Program-made: the position numbers and the translations under genes
Assembly (NCBI GenBank): GCA_900550235.1
Contig: URRQ01000021.1
Coordinates: 1-40,017, forward strand
DNA: 40,017 bases
From: an uncultured Lachnospiraceae bacterium
Lineage (GTDB): Bacteria > Bacillota > Clostridia > Lachnospirales > Lachnospiraceae
Reading direction: 5' to 3'
Shown: one piece after another, positions 6,155 through 15,654 of the stretch
Numbering within the stretch: the stretch's first letter is position 1
Layout: each line of letters starts with the position of its first letter
Notes under the pieces: generated by a model
What the model was told of the DNA's origin: nothing
The model's database searches: none
The model's input: the letters and a program-made list of their open reading frames with translations, nothing else

Positions 6155-7915
6155 TTGAAAAAGATAAAGCAATATAGGCTAAAAGGGATTTACTATCGCA
6201 GTTTTATGGTTTTAATTGTAATCCCAATTCTCATTGTATTTATTGCAGCAATTTTTATTATTCGTCAAATGATGGAAGATTCTGCTATACGGAATATTGA
6301 ACGTGTGCAGAAAAATATGTGTATGAATTTGGAAAATGAAATCCAAGATGCAGCTTTAAGGCTATCGCATTTTTTATATGTAAATGATGGTACAATTACA
6401 AAGGCAGCAGCGAAAACAGACACTTATGATATGGAAAAAAAGCGGGTGTTGTCAAAGGAATTAGACAGATATTTTAATTTTGCCATGTGTCCCATAGAGG
6501 ATATTGCAGCGGCAACTTTTTTTATGAAAAACGGAAATTATACCAATTTAAAAGAAGATTTTTCTATTTCTATGGCAGAAATCAAAGGAGCAGATTGGTA
6601 TGTACAAGCGTTGAAAGAGAAGAACAAAGTCTCTGTAGGAAGTTTTAACAAAAAAATCACATCATCGAAATATGGTCAAAATCCTTTTTATATTGCAGTA
6701 GCAATTTCACCGGACATTCGGGTAGATCAGTCGGGACGTATTGAAACAGCTATGTTAATCGTTGTATCTGATTTAGAGAAAACCATAAAATCGGATACAA
6801 AGGATGATTCTCTTGGAAATACGATTTTATTAGATGAGAAAAATGAGGTTTTATATGATCCGGAAGGAAAAGCAGACATTATTAAAGGCAGGGAAATAAA
6901 GGATGGACAATATAAATTTAAAGAAGAGAAAACAGGGAAATCCTATGTGGCAGTAGCTAGGTCTGTAACAGGTACAAAGTGGCGTGTTGTGAACGTAGTG
7001 CGAGCAAGAAAAATAACAGGAGCTTTTTTGCGTACAGCAAGTATTATGCTTGTGATAATTGCTGCGTTAATGTTGCTTTTTAATATATTTTCACATTATT
7101 TTTTGAAAAATATTATTCATCCGGTTAATGATATTATCCAAGGCTTAAAAGTAGTACAGACAGGAAACTTAGATGTTCATATTACACCAAAGGGACAATC
7201 AGAAATCCGTAACATGATTCATTCCTTTAACCAAATGGTGAGACGGTTAAAGATACTGATTAAAGAGAATGAGCAACAGCAGTTAAAGAAGCAAGAGGCG
7301 GAAATGAAGGCTTTACAGTCACAGATAAATCCACATTTTCTGGTAAATTCTTTAAGTTCTATTCGATTTATGGCGCAGATTTCCAGATTTGAGGGGATTC
7401 GAAAAATGGCAGAAGCATTGATAAAAATATTGTCCTGTTCTTTTCGAAGTAATCAGAGTACCTATACAATTAGAGAAGAACTGGAGATGCTTGATAGTTT
7501 TATCTTCCTTATGAGTATTCGTTATTCTGATGGCTTTCAATTTGAAAAAGAAGTGGATGAAAAATGCTTAGATTATCAAATTCCCAGACTGATTTTGCAG
7601 CCTTTAGTAGAAAATTCTATTGTTCATGCTTTTACAGAGAAAGAGGATATAGGGGTAATTAAAGTATCTGTATATGAAGATACGGAATGGATTTATTTAA
7701 CTGTAGAAGATAATGGAAAAGGAATTTCAGAAGCACAAAAAAAACGGATTTTCAGCGAGGAAGAAAAGGAAGATAATTATAGTATTGGAATCAGAAATGT
7801 TTATACCAGATTAAAGTTAAATTATGGAGAGGATAGCAAGTTCGTTATAGATAGCAGAGAAGGCTCTTATACGAAGACGAAAATTGCGCTTAAAAAGAAA
7901 GTGGTGGACAAGTGA
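6155..7915 (+). CDS. YesM-type sensor histidine kinase
   Basis: A 586-residue membrane kinase of the His_kinase/HATPase_c (YesM, LytS-like) class that senses an extracellular signal, probably a carbohydrate or its bound receptor. A TTG start is chosen because GAGGGGG lies seven bases upstream and no ATG is near. Transmembrane helix 1 spans residues 17-36, a Cache-like extracellular domain about 37-290, helix 2 about 295-317, and HAMP about 318-370. The phospho-acceptor is His394 in QINPHFLVNSL (the usual form is PHFLYNTL). The ATP lid has LQPLVENSIVHAF, VEDNGKGI and SIGIRNVYTRL. It ends one base before the response regulator gene, forming a co-translated pair. Confidence 0.92.
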   Translation: MKKIKQYRLKGIYYRSFMVLIVIPILIVFIAAIFIIRQMMEDSAIRNIERVQKNMCMNLENEIQDAALRLSHFLYVNDGTITKAAAKTDTYDMEKKRVLSKELDRYFNFAMCPIEDIAAATFFMKNGNYTNLKEDFSISMAEIKGADWYVQALKEKNKVSVGSFNKKITSSKYGQNPFYIAVAISPDIRVDQSGRIETAMLIVVSDLEKTIKSDTKDDSLGNTILLDEKNEVLYDPEGKADIIKGREIKDGQYKFKEEKTGKSYVAVARSVTGTKWRVVNVVRARKITGAFLRTASIMLVIIAALMLLFNIFSHYFLKNIIHPVNDIIQGLKVVQTGNLDVHITPKGQSEIRNMIHSFNQMVRRLKILIKENEQQQLKKQEAEMKALQSQINPHFLVNSLSSIRFMAQISRFEGIRKMAEALIKILSCSFRSNQSTYTIREELEMLDSFIFLMSIRYSDGFQFEKEVDEKCLDYQIPRLILQPLVENSIVHAFTEKEDIGVIKVSVYEDTEWIYLTVEDNGKGISEAQKKRIFSEEEKEDNYSIGIRNVYTRLKLNYGEDSKFVIDSREGSYTKTKIALKKKVVDK

Positions 7916-7916
7916 G

Positions 7917-9473
7917 ATGAAAAAACTATTAATTGTAGATGATGATGCTTTAATCAGAGCAACACTACACACAATTGTGGATTGGAATGAGTTGGGGTAT
8001 GAAGTTGCAGGAGATGCACAAAATGGTGAGCAGGCGCTGCAAATATTAAAGAAAGAACAGATAGATTTAGTATTTACAGATATGAAAATGCCTGTTATGG
8101 ATGGAATAGGGTTGATGCAGCAGATTAATCAAATGGAAAAAAAGCCTCAGATTGTGGCATTAAGTGGCTATGATGATTTTAGCTTAGTACGCAGTGCCTT
8201 TAAGCTGGGGGCATTTGATTATGTTCTGAAAGAGGATATCTGCGAAAAGGGCATTACTGAATTAATCAAAAAGATTGATCCTGTAATAAAAAAAGAAGAA
8301 GTGCCCTTATACAGTGGAAAAAAGGAAGAAGAAGCCTTTTTAAAGGATATTTTATTAGGGCGTGTAATTCCTGTGAAAAAGGGAAGACTATTTGAGGAAA
8401 ATTATGTGCTGGCAGCATTTGAAATCGACGAGTTTAAAGAAAATACAGTACGATTTCAAAGCTCCTTTGAAGAATATCTTGTAAAGCCAATGGTAAATAT
8501 TGCACAGCAGATACCGAGAATTGCCAATAAATGTGTTTTTATTTCCTTGTCACCGGGGCTTTATTTCTTATATATACCTATGCCAGAGGGAACTTCTCCG
8601 ATTGTTTCTGAAACGATTGTTTCTCTTTGCAAACAGCTAAAAAGTGTATGGAACAATTATATGAATTTGCCCGTTTCCGTAGGGATAAGCAGAGTAGGGA
8701 GAAATTTAGAAGACTTTTCAGACTGTCTGCTGGATACAGAAAATCAGTTGAAATTGCGTTATCTGGTTGGCAAAGGGAGTATTAATTTCTATGGACAAAA
8801 GGGAAGAATTTTGCCTGAAAAAGCTTATGAGAGACAGAAATTCTATGAAGATATCATTCAAGCCTTACAGGATGGAGATTTAGTAAAGCTGGAGGAGCAA
8901 AAACGTATTTTATTAAGGCAATTAACGGACATGGCAGAAGAGGATGCAAGGAAAGAATGTCTGTATCTTGTATGGTTTATTGCTCTTATGATGAGAGAGA
9001 ATGAAGATAGTATTTGGTCTTTGTTTCTGGGGGAAGTAAATTATTATGAAAAAATAGGACGTATTGCGGATGGAGGAAGTCTGGCAATATGGACCAATAA
9101 TTACATTAGTTATGTAGCCGATTATATTGTGAATACATACGATAGAAACCAGATGGATTTATTTCAAAAAGCACGAAGATTTATTATGGATAATTATGCA
9201 AATCCTGAGCTTACATTGGGAAGTACGGCAGCTTATGTAGGATTAAACGAAAAATACTTCAGCTCTTGTTTTACAAAAGAAATCGGAAATACATTCAGTA
9301 ACTTTCTGACGGAAATCAGAATGGCAAATGCCAGAGAACTGCTTCGCACTACGGATATGAAAATGTATGAAATCAGTGAAAGTGTAGGTTACAACAGCGT
9401 AGAGCATTTTAACAGAATGTTCAAGAAGGTGTGTGGTGTGAGTCCCAGTGTGTATAAAAGACAAATTTTATAA
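7917..9473 (+). CDS. YesN-type AraC-family response regulator
   Basis: A 518-residue transcription activator paired with the preceding kinase. Residues 1-125 are a receiver domain with acidic pocket Asp8-Asp9-Asp10, phospho-acceptor Asp55 in FTDMKMPVMDG, and Lys in VLKED. A variable linker of about 280 residues follows. The last 100 residues are a double helix-turn-helix AraC domain, with TLGSTAAYVGLNEKYFSSCF and YEISESVGYNSVEHFNRMFK. The frame extends upstream to 7884 inside the kinase gene, but ATG 7917 begins at the canonical MKKLLIVDDD. Members of this class usually switch on the adjacent carbohydrate ABC importer. Confidence 0.93.
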   Translation: MKKLLIVDDDALIRATLHTIVDWNELGYEVAGDAQNGEQALQILKKEQIDLVFTDMKMPVMDGIGLMQQINQMEKKPQIVALSGYDDFSLVRSAFKLGAFDYVLKEDICEKGITELIKKIDPVIKKEEVPLYSGKKEEEAFLKDILLGRVIPVKKGRLFEENYVLAAFEIDEFKENTVRFQSSFEEYLVKPMVNIAQQIPRIANKCVFISLSPGLYFLYIPMPEGTSPIVSETIVSLCKQLKSVWNNYMNLPVSVGISRVGRNLEDFSDCLLDTENQLKLRYLVGKGSINFYGQKGRILPEKAYERQKFYEDIIQALQDGDLVKLEEQKRILLRQLTDMAEEDARKECLYLVWFIALMMRENEDSIWSLFLGEVNYYEKIGRIADGGSLAIWTNNYISYVADYIVNTYDRNQMDLFQKARRFIMDNYANPELTLGSTAAYVGLNEKYFSSCFTKEIGNTFSNFLTEIRMANARELLRTTDMKMYEISESVGYNSVEHFNRMFKKVCGVSPSVYKRQIL

Positions 9474-9529
9474 ATCTAACGATAAGTCAAGAAATCTTAC
9501 TTTTTGTCATAGTGCCGCATATTTATATC

Positions 9530-9538
9530 TGTTATGAT
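9530..9538 (+). promoter_or_regulatory. Possible extended -10 promoter for the first binding-protein gene
   Basis: TGTTATGAT (9530-9538) is a good extended -10. No good -35 lies 17 bases upstream, as expected of an activator-dependent promoter. TATGAT (9533-9538) is mirrored by ATCATA (9545-9550). Confidence 0.35.
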
Positions 9539-9568
9539 TTCAATATCATAATTTTTGAGGAGGTCAAT

Positions 9569-10891
9569 ATGAAAAAGAAAGTTTTAGCAGCATTATTATG
9601 TGCGGCAATGGTTGCTACAAGTCTTGTAGGATGTGGTGGCTCCGAAGGCAAAGAAAGTGGAAAAAAGGACGGAGAATCTGAATTATCAGGAGAATTAGTA
9701 ATTGCCTTATGGGACAACAGAACAATGGAATTATTTGAAAGTCTGGATCTTGAAGGACGTTTTCAGGAATTATATCCGGATGTAACATTAGAATTTGAAA
9801 AGCTGAAAGATGATACAGAATATTGGAATGCTATGAAAATGCGTGCGGCAGCAAATCAGCTTCCAGATGTAATGTTTAATAAAACATTTACTCTTTCCAG
9901 ATTTAAAGAGTATTTGGTAGATATTTCTGATTTAAAAGCAGTAGAGGATAATAAAGTTGCTTCCGGTTATGCGGTAGATGATAAGATTTTAGGTATTCCT
10001 CTTACTATGAGTAGTGAATATGTATATTATTGGAAAGATATGTTCAAAGAAGCCGGTGTAGAAGTTCCGGATACATGGGCAGGACTGGAAGAAGTATCCA
10101 AAAAGCTTCAGGATTATTACGGAAAAGACAACGGAGATTATATGGCATTTGCTATTGGTGGAAAAGATGAATGGACAACTTATCCATTTGCAGAATTCAT
10201 GCCTTCTCTGATTTCCGGAAACGGACAGAACTGGAATACTATGGCAGGTCAGGATGAACCTTTTGCAGAAGGAACAGATGTAAATACAGCGTTTAAGAAA
10301 ATTGATTCTCTGTTTTCTTCAGGCGTATTTGGAAAAGATCCTTTAGGTCTTAGTAATGACCAGGCATATAACCTGTTTGCTACAAAACAGTCTTCTATTA
10401 TTGCAGCAGGAGCAAGAGCTTTAAAATCCTTTAAGGATACAGCAGAGAGCACAGATGAGTTAGGAACTTTCTACTTACCTGTAAGAGATGATGAGTCTGA
10501 ACCATTTAGAACTGTTACACAGGGTGACTTATTCCTTTCCGTAACTTCACACTGTGAAAATCCAGAACTGGCAAAAGCATTTGTAGAATTCTGTTTCTCA
10601 GAAGACTGGTATCCGGATCATATTAAATCTATTCCAGATGACAGTGCAAGTAAAACATTTACAAAAGAAAAAGATCCAATTTTAGCACAGGCAGATGAAC
10701 TTCAGCCAGATGCAGAAATTGTTATGTATGACGGTGGTGGAGATGATTTCCAGGCATTAGTTGCAGAAACTACTTTCGACTATAAAAAATTAGGTGCACA
10801 GATGTTAATTCCTGATTTTGATTTAGACGAAGCGCTGAATGAGTTAAATACAAAGTGGAAGGCAGCAAGAGAAAAACTTGAAATTAAATAA
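9569..10891 (+). CDS. Carbohydrate ABC importer substrate-binding lipoprotein
   Basis: A 440-residue extracytoplasmic binding protein of the bacterial solute-binding family 1. The signal peptide runs MKKKVLAALL to the lipobox LVGC with Cys22, so the mature protein is a lipoprotein, followed by a Gly/Ser/Glu/Lys linker. ELVIALWDNRTMELFE opens the first lobe, and YYWKDMFKEAGVEVPDTW is the typical hinge-region motif of sugar-binding proteins. The frame is open from 9512, but ATG 9569 has GAGGAGG nearby and starts the signal peptide. It heads a three-gene set with two permeases and lies directly after the two-component pair, its likely regulator. The ligand is unknown. Confidence 0.92.
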   Translation: MKKKVLAALLCAAMVATSLVGCGGSEGKESGKKDGESELSGELVIALWDNRTMELFESLDLEGRFQELYPDVTLEFEKLKDDTEYWNAMKMRAAANQLPDVMFNKTFTLSRFKEYLVDISDLKAVEDNKVASGYAVDDKILGIPLTMSSEYVYYWKDMFKEAGVEVPDTWAGLEEVSKKLQDYYGKDNGDYMAFAIGGKDEWTTYPFAEFMPSLISGNGQNWNTMAGQDEPFAEGTDVNTAFKKIDSLFSSGVFGKDPLGLSNDQAYNLFATKQSSIIAAGARALKSFKDTAESTDELGTFYLPVRDDESEPFRTVTQGDLFLSVTSHCENPELAKAFVEFCFSEDWYPDHIKSIPDDSASKTFTKEKDPILAQADELQPDAEIVMYDGGGDDFQALVAETTFDYKKLGAQMLIPDFDLDEALNELNTKWKAAREKLEIK

Positions 10892-10917
10892 GCAGACGAA
10901 GTGAGGAGGATATCAGA

Positions 10918-11811
10918 ATGCAAACTCTGAATAAGAAAAAAGCACGGTTTATTGTGTTGTCCTTAATCATTCCGTTGACATTGCTGATTTGCTTTGTAGT
11001 ATTTCCTGCGGGAGATTTAATACGAATGAGCTTTACAAACTGGGATGGATATTCAAGCTCCAGTGACTTCATAGGTTTTGACAACTATATATCCATGTTT
11101 CAGAATAAAGATTTATGGACATCTCTTAGGAATAACGGTGTTTATTTCGCAGCACATTTATTGTTTATTCCCATAGAGCTGATGGTGGCAGTAATGCTGA
11201 CATCAAAAATGAGAGCAGCAAAGGCATATAAGACAATTGTATTTCTGCCATATATCATCAATGGAGTAGCAATTGCCTATGCATTTTCTTATTTCTTTTC
11301 TCCTGTAAACGGAGCATTTAATTCCATGTTAGAATTTGCTCATTTAGAAGGATTTATTAGAAACTGGCTCTCTGATGAAAAGATTGTAAACTTTGTTTTG
11401 GCATTTGTATCTTTGTGGCGTTTCAGCGGCTATCATACTGTTTTATTCATGGCTGCACTGCAGTCCGTGCCAAATGAAATTATGGAAGCTGCGGCAATGG
11501 ATGGGGCAAATTCCTGGCATATATTCCGTTATATTCAGGTGCCATCTATTCAGTTAATGGTTGACTTTGTGTTGTTTGATAACATTCGAGGAGCCCTTCA
11601 GGTATTCGATATTCCGTTTGTTATGACAGCGGGAGGTCCGGGATACGCATCATCAACCTTTACATTACATACCATAAAAACGGCATTTACCTTTAATAAC
11701 TTTGGCCTTGCTTCCACCATGGCGGTGGCAATCATGGTACTTATTGTGGTGATTTATCTCATACAGAATAAAATCCTCCATATTGGAAGAAAGGCGGAAA
11801 AGGTGAAATGA
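10918..11811 (+). CDS. Carbohydrate ABC importer permease, MalF/UgpA type
   Basis: A 297-residue inner membrane permease with six predicted helices. The EAA loop that contacts the ATPase is AAAMDGANSWHIFRYIQVP. The N-terminus RFIVLSLIIPLTLLICFVVFP and the periplasmic FTNWDGY segment are typical of sugar permeases. A GAGGAGG ribosome site precedes ATG. It shares a 4-base ATGA overlap with the next permease, indicating coupled translation and a heterodimeric channel. No ATPase gene is included in this set. Confidence 0.92.
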   Translation: MQTLNKKKARFIVLSLIIPLTLLICFVVFPAGDLIRMSFTNWDGYSSSSDFIGFDNYISMFQNKDLWTSLRNNGVYFAAHLLFIPIELMVAVMLTSKMRAAKAYKTIVFLPYIINGVAIAYAFSYFFSPVNGAFNSMLEFAHLEGFIRNWLSDEKIVNFVLAFVSLWRFSGYHTVLFMAALQSVPNEIMEAAAMDGANSWHIFRYIQVPSIQLMVDFVLFDNIRGALQVFDIPFVMTAGGPGYASSTFTLHTIKTAFTFNNFGLASTMAVAIMVLIVVIYLIQNKILHIGRKAEKVK

Positions 11812-12653
11812 GAAAAGGCAAGACAAAAAGAATCGGAATTGAAATTTTAAAACAGGCAGTAGGTATTACGATGGTATTTATTGTGCTTGCGCCTATCTTG
11901 CTGACACTTTTTGCGTCACTGAAAACCAAGGCAGATATGGTAAATACATCACCATTGCTGCTTCCTGAGCTTTCCAGAATTACTTTTGATAACTTCAAAG
12001 AAGTATTTGCCAATAAATATCTTTTATTAGGATTTAAGAATACAGGAATTATTCTGGTAATCAGTTTGATTTTCAATGTCATGTTTGGAACAATGACAGC
12101 ATTCATTTTAGAGCGATTTGAGTTCAGAATGAAAAAGGTAATTGTGGCACTGTTTTTCCTTGGAATGTTAATTCCTACCTTTGTAACAGAAATTGCCCGT
12201 TTTAAAATTATTACAGGATTAAATTTATACAATACTCTTGGAGCACCGATTATCATCTATGTTGCATCTGATTTAATGCAGTTGTACATTTATAGACAGT
12301 TTATTTCTACTCTGCCTGTATCCTTAGATGAGAGTGCGCTTCTTGATGGATGCAGCTATTTCCAGCTGTTTAGAAAGATTATTTTCCCGCTTTTAGCTCC
12401 GGCAACAGCGACAGTGGTAATTATTAAATCCATTTCCATTATCAATGATATGTATATTCCATATCTGTACATGCCTAAGAACAAATTGCGGACATTAACT
12501 ACTTTCTTAATGGATTATGCCAATGCACAGGAAGGTTCCTGGCAGACATTGGCAGCAGGAATTATTGTAATTATGATACCAACAGTACTGATTTACATAT
12601 TCTTCCAGAAATACATACTGGCAGGTGTAGCTGCCGGTGCAGTAAAAGGCTAA
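11808..12653 (+). CDS. Carbohydrate ABC importer permease, MalG/UgpE type
   Basis: A 281-residue partner permease with six helices and the EAA loop ESALLDGCSYFQLFRKIIFP. The C-terminal AGVAAGAVKG tail is characteristic of MalG-like subunits. Translation begins within the previous gene's stop (ATGA). A strong terminator follows, so the operon from the binding protein ends here without an ATP-binding subunit. The MsmK/UgpC-like ATPase encoded immediately downstream is the obvious candidate to serve it. Confidence 0.92.
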   Translation: MRKGKTKRIGIEILKQAVGITMVFIVLAPILLTLFASLKTKADMVNTSPLLLPELSRITFDNFKEVFANKYLLLGFKNTGIILVISLIFNVMFGTMTAFILERFEFRMKKVIVALFFLGMLIPTFVTEIARFKIITGLNLYNTLGAPIIIYVASDLMQLYIYRQFISTLPVSLDESALLDGCSYFQLFRKIIFPLLAPATATVVIIKSISIINDMYIPYLYMPKNKLRTLTTFLMDYANAQEGSWQTLAAGIIVIMIPTVLIYIFFQKYILAGVAAGAVKG

Positions 12654-12656
12654 ATA

Positions 12657-12701
12657 AAAGGTGTAAAGTCATTAGATTTCTAATGGTTTTACACCTTTTT
12701 T
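12657..12701 (+). terminator. Strong terminator after the first importer
   Basis: GGTGTAAA and CATTAG (12660-12675) pair with CTAATG and TTTACACC (12680-12695), and a six-base T-run follows. This separates the first importer from the Ugp-like operon. Confidence 0.9.
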
Positions 12702-12720
12702 ACGTTTATTTCTCAAAAAC

Positions 12721-12760
12721 GTGATAGTTTGCTTCTTACCTTTCCGTTAAACTAAATCAC
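12721..12760 (+). promoter_or_regulatory. Candidate promoter enclosed in an imperfect palindrome, upstream of the Ugp-like operon
   Basis: GTGATAGTTT (12721-12730) and AAACTAAATCAC (12749-12760) form a ten-pair inverted repeat with a two-base bulge. TTGCTT (12729-12734), 17 bases and CTAAAT (12752-12757) give a moderate promoter. The repeat covers both hexamers, which would suit a repressor. Confidence 0.45.
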
Positions 12761-12789
12761 AGATTGCTGAAAAAGGAAGGAGAAACACG

Positions 12790-13941
12790 ATGTCAGAAAT
12801 CACATTGAAAAATGTTTCAAAAATATATGAAAACCAACAGTATGCAGTCAGAAATGTAAATCTGGAAATACAGGATAAAGAATTTGTGATTTTAGTAGGA
12901 CCATCCGGCTGTGGAAAATCTACAACTCTTCGCATGATTGCAGGACTTGAGGATATTTCAGACGGAGAACTTTACATAGATGGGGAATTCAGTAATTATT
13001 GTGAACCAAAGGACAGAGAAATGTCTATGGTGTTTCAGAATTACGCTCTTTATCCCAATATGACAGTTTATGGAAATCTGGCTTATGCACTGAAAATCAG
13101 AAAAGTTCCCAAAGATGAGATTAAAAAAAGAGTTCATGAAGTGGCAAAAATTTTGGAGATTGAGCATTTGTTGGATAGAAAGCCCAGTGCACTTTCAGGG
13201 GGACAAAAACAGAGAGTGGCAATGGGAAGTGCAATTATCCGAAAACCAAAAGTATTTTTAATGGATGAGCCATTATCCAATCTGGATGCAAAGCTTCGTA
13301 CTCAGATGCGTATTGAACTGGCAAAGCTTCACAGAGAAATGGAAACAACGATTATTTATGTGACACATGACCAGACAGAGGCAATGACATTGGGAACGAA
13401 GATTGTGGTAATGAAAGACGGATTTGTACAGCAGGTTGCACCGCCGGCAGAAATTTATAATAATCCGGCAAATCTGTTTGTGGCCGGTTTTATCGGTGCA
13501 CCATCTATGAACTTCTTTGAAGCCTGGGTGGCAGTTGAAGATGGACGTACACTTCTCTATCTGGGAGGAAATGAGCTGGGAAAGAAAGTTTATCTGGATG
13601 GGAAAAAAGGAGAAATTCTTCAGAGACAAAAAAATGGCGAAAAAGTAATCCTGGGAATTCGTCCGGAGGATATTTACGAATATGAGGAAGCGAAAAGACG
13701 AGGATTTGAGAAAAATAGTGTAGGTCTGGAAGAAAAAGTAATTGCCAGAGAGCTTTTAGGGGCAGAGGTTGTTTTGTACTTTCAGGCGCAGGGAAGAAAT
13801 CAGGCAGTACGTTTAAATCCGGAGAATGAGACGAAAAGGGGAGAAAATATTAATCTCTATTTCGATACAGAAAAGCTTTACGCTTTTGATATGGATACAC
13901 AGGAAAACTTGTTCTATAAGGAGGATTTCACTCATGAATAA
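12790..13941 (+). CDS. ugpC: Sugar ABC importer ATP-binding protein (MsmK/UgpC type)
   Basis: A 383-residue ATPase of the CUT1 class. Walker A is Gly37-Thr45 (GPSGCGKST), the signature LSGGQ is residues 135-139, Walker B ends in MDEP at 158-161, the D-loop is SNLD, and the H-loop is in VTHDQTEAM. The C-terminal third is the OB/TOBE regulatory domain, including LGIRPEDI. In Gram-positive bacteria MsmK-like ATPases often energise several CUT1 importers, which matters here because the preceding importer lacks one. It overlaps the next permease by eight bases. Confidence 0.93.
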   Translation: MSEITLKNVSKIYENQQYAVRNVNLEIQDKEFVILVGPSGCGKSTTLRMIAGLEDISDGELYIDGEFSNYCEPKDREMSMVFQNYALYPNMTVYGNLAYALKIRKVPKDEIKKRVHEVAKILEIEHLLDRKPSALSGGQKQRVAMGSAIIRKPKVFLMDEPLSNLDAKLRTQMRIELAKLHREMETTIIYVTHDQTEAMTLGTKIVVMKDGFVQQVAPPAEIYNNPANLFVAGFIGAPSMNFFEAWVAVEDGRTLLYLGGNELGKKVYLDGKKGEILQRQKNGEKVILGIRPEDIYEYEEAKRRGFEKNSVGLEEKVIARELLGAEVVLYFQAQGRNQAVRLNPENETKRGENINLYFDTEKLYAFDMDTQENLFYKEDFTHE

Positions 13942-14797
13942 AAAGAAAAAAGGCCGTTTATCCCCTTATGGATATCTACTGCCGTGTATGCTGATTTTTG
14001 CAGTATTTTTGTTTTATCCATTTTTTAAGACCATTTATTTGAGTTTTTATAAGACAGATAAGATGGGGCAGGCGAAACTCTTTGCAGGAATCGAGAACTA
14101 TAAAGAATTATTGACATCGCCCTCTTTTCTAAACAGTTTAAAAGTAACTTTAATTTTTGTAGGAATTGTTGTTGTGGGAAGTATGCTTTTAGGACTGATT
14201 ACTGCAGTGTTGTGTAATAAGGCATTTCCCGGAATTCGCTTTTTCAGTACAGCCTATGCATTGCCAATGGCCATTGCGTCAAGCTCTGCAGCCTTGATTT
14301 TTAAGTTGATGCTTCATCCTTCCGTAGGAATTGTTAATAAGCTTTTGGGGCTTGATATTAACTGGCTGAGCAATCCGGAAACGGCATTGTACTGTGTGGC
14401 AATTCTTACAGCATGGTTAAACAGCGGAATTAACTTTTTGTACTTTTCAGCAGGACTTGGAAATATTGACAACACTATTTACGAAAGAGCTTCTGTAGAC
14501 GGAGCCAGCGGTGTACAGCAATTTTTCCATCTGACTTTACCGGGATTATCTCCCATTATGTTTTATACATTAGTGGTAAACATCATTCAGGCATTTCAGT
14601 CCTTTGGTCAGATTAAAATCCTCACGGAAGGAGGACCGAACGAAACCACAAATGTTATCGTATATTCTATTTACAGAGATGCATTCTTTAACTATCGTTT
14701 TGGAAGCGCAGCAGCACAGTCCGTAATTTTATTCTTTATTGTAATGCTCATTACACTGGTAATGTTCCGCATAGAAAAGAAAGGAGGAAAACCATGA
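13934..14797 (+). CDS. ugpA: ABC importer permease, UgpA type
   Basis: A 287-residue six-helix permease with EAA loop ERASVDGASGVQQFFHLTLPG. LLPCMLIFAVFLFYPF forms the first helix. The frame opens earlier at 13826 inside the ATPase gene. The correct start is ATG 13934, which follows AAGGAGG (13918-13924) and overlaps the ATPase stop by eight bases. It shares an ATGA overlap with the next permease. Assignment to the glycerophosphate system rests on the neighbouring phosphodiesterase and binding protein. Confidence 0.9.
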   Translation: MNKKKKGRLSPYGYLLPCMLIFAVFLFYPFFKTIYLSFYKTDKMGQAKLFAGIENYKELLTSPSFLNSLKVTLIFVGIVVVGSMLLGLITAVLCNKAFPGIRFFSTAYALPMAIASSSAALIFKLMLHPSVGIVNKLLGLDINWLSNPETALYCVAILTAWLNSGINFLYFSAGLGNIDNTIYERASVDGASGVQQFFHLTLPGLSPIMFYTLVVNIIQAFQSFGQIKILTEGGPNETTNVIVYSIYRDAFFNYRFGSAAAQSVILFFIVMLITLVMFRIEKKGGKP

Positions 14798-15636
14798 TAA
14801 ATACAAAGGCTTTACGAAAAAGAAGAATTCATACAGGAATAAGAGTATTGATTAACATAGTCACAGCAATTATCGTGTTAATTCCTCTCTTGTATGCGGT
14901 AAGTATTGCATTTATGCCTTCAGGGGAACTCTTTACCATGGATATGAATTTATTTCCAAAAAATCCGACCATTGAAAACTTCAAACAGGCATTTACAAGT
15001 GTTCCTTTACTACGCTTTATTATCAATTCATTTGTTATGGCAGCCTGTATTACACTGGGGCAGATTGTTACCTGCTCTCTGGCTGCCTTTGCCTTCTCCT
15101 TCTTAGAATTTAAAGGAAAAGGCGTGTTATTTATGGTTGTTATGGCTACGATGATGGTTCCGGGAGAAGCAACGATTATCTCCAACTATCTTACTGTAAG
15201 TCAGCTGGGTATGTTAGACACATATTCAGTATTGATTGTACCTTACCTGACATCGGCAATGGGAATTTTCCTGTTCCGGCAGTTTTATAGCACATTTCCA
15301 ATTTCTCTGTACGAATCTGCGAAACTGGATGGGTGCAGCAACTTGAAGTTTATCGTAAGAATTTTGATACCTCTTACAAAATCAGCTATTGGAGCAATGG
15401 GCGTTTATACCTTTATTAATGCATGGAATATGTATATGTGGCCATTGCTGGTAACAGGTTCTGATGAAATGAGAACTGTACAGATTGGTATCAGTATGCT
15501 GGACAGTGTAGACTCTCAGTCAATTACACTGATGATTGCAGGTGTGGTAATGGTAATTATTCCTTCAATATCTATCTTTATTGTAGGACAGAAACAGCTT
15601 ATTCGAGGAATGTTCGCAGGAGCAGTAAAAGGCTGA
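14794..15636 (+). CDS. ugpE: ABC importer permease, UgpE type
   Basis: A 280-residue six-helix permease with EAA loop ESAKLDGCSNLKFIVRILIPL and C-terminal GMFAGAVKG. Start and stop overlap tightly with its neighbours, indicating a single operon. It would form the translocation pore with the UgpA-type subunit. Confidence 0.9.
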   Translation: MINTKALRKRRIHTGIRVLINIVTAIIVLIPLLYAVSIAFMPSGELFTMDMNLFPKNPTIENFKQAFTSVPLLRFIINSFVMAACITLGQIVTCSLAAFAFSFLEFKGKGVLFMVVMATMMVPGEATIISNYLTVSQLGMLDTYSVLIVPYLTSAMGIFLFRQFYSTFPISLYESAKLDGCSNLKFIVRILIPLTKSAIGAMGVYTFINAWNMYMWPLLVTGSDEMRTVQIGISMLDSVDSQSITLMIAGVVMVIIPSISIFIVGQKQLIRGMFAGAVKG

Positions 15637-15654
15637 CAAAGAAAGGGAAAAAGA

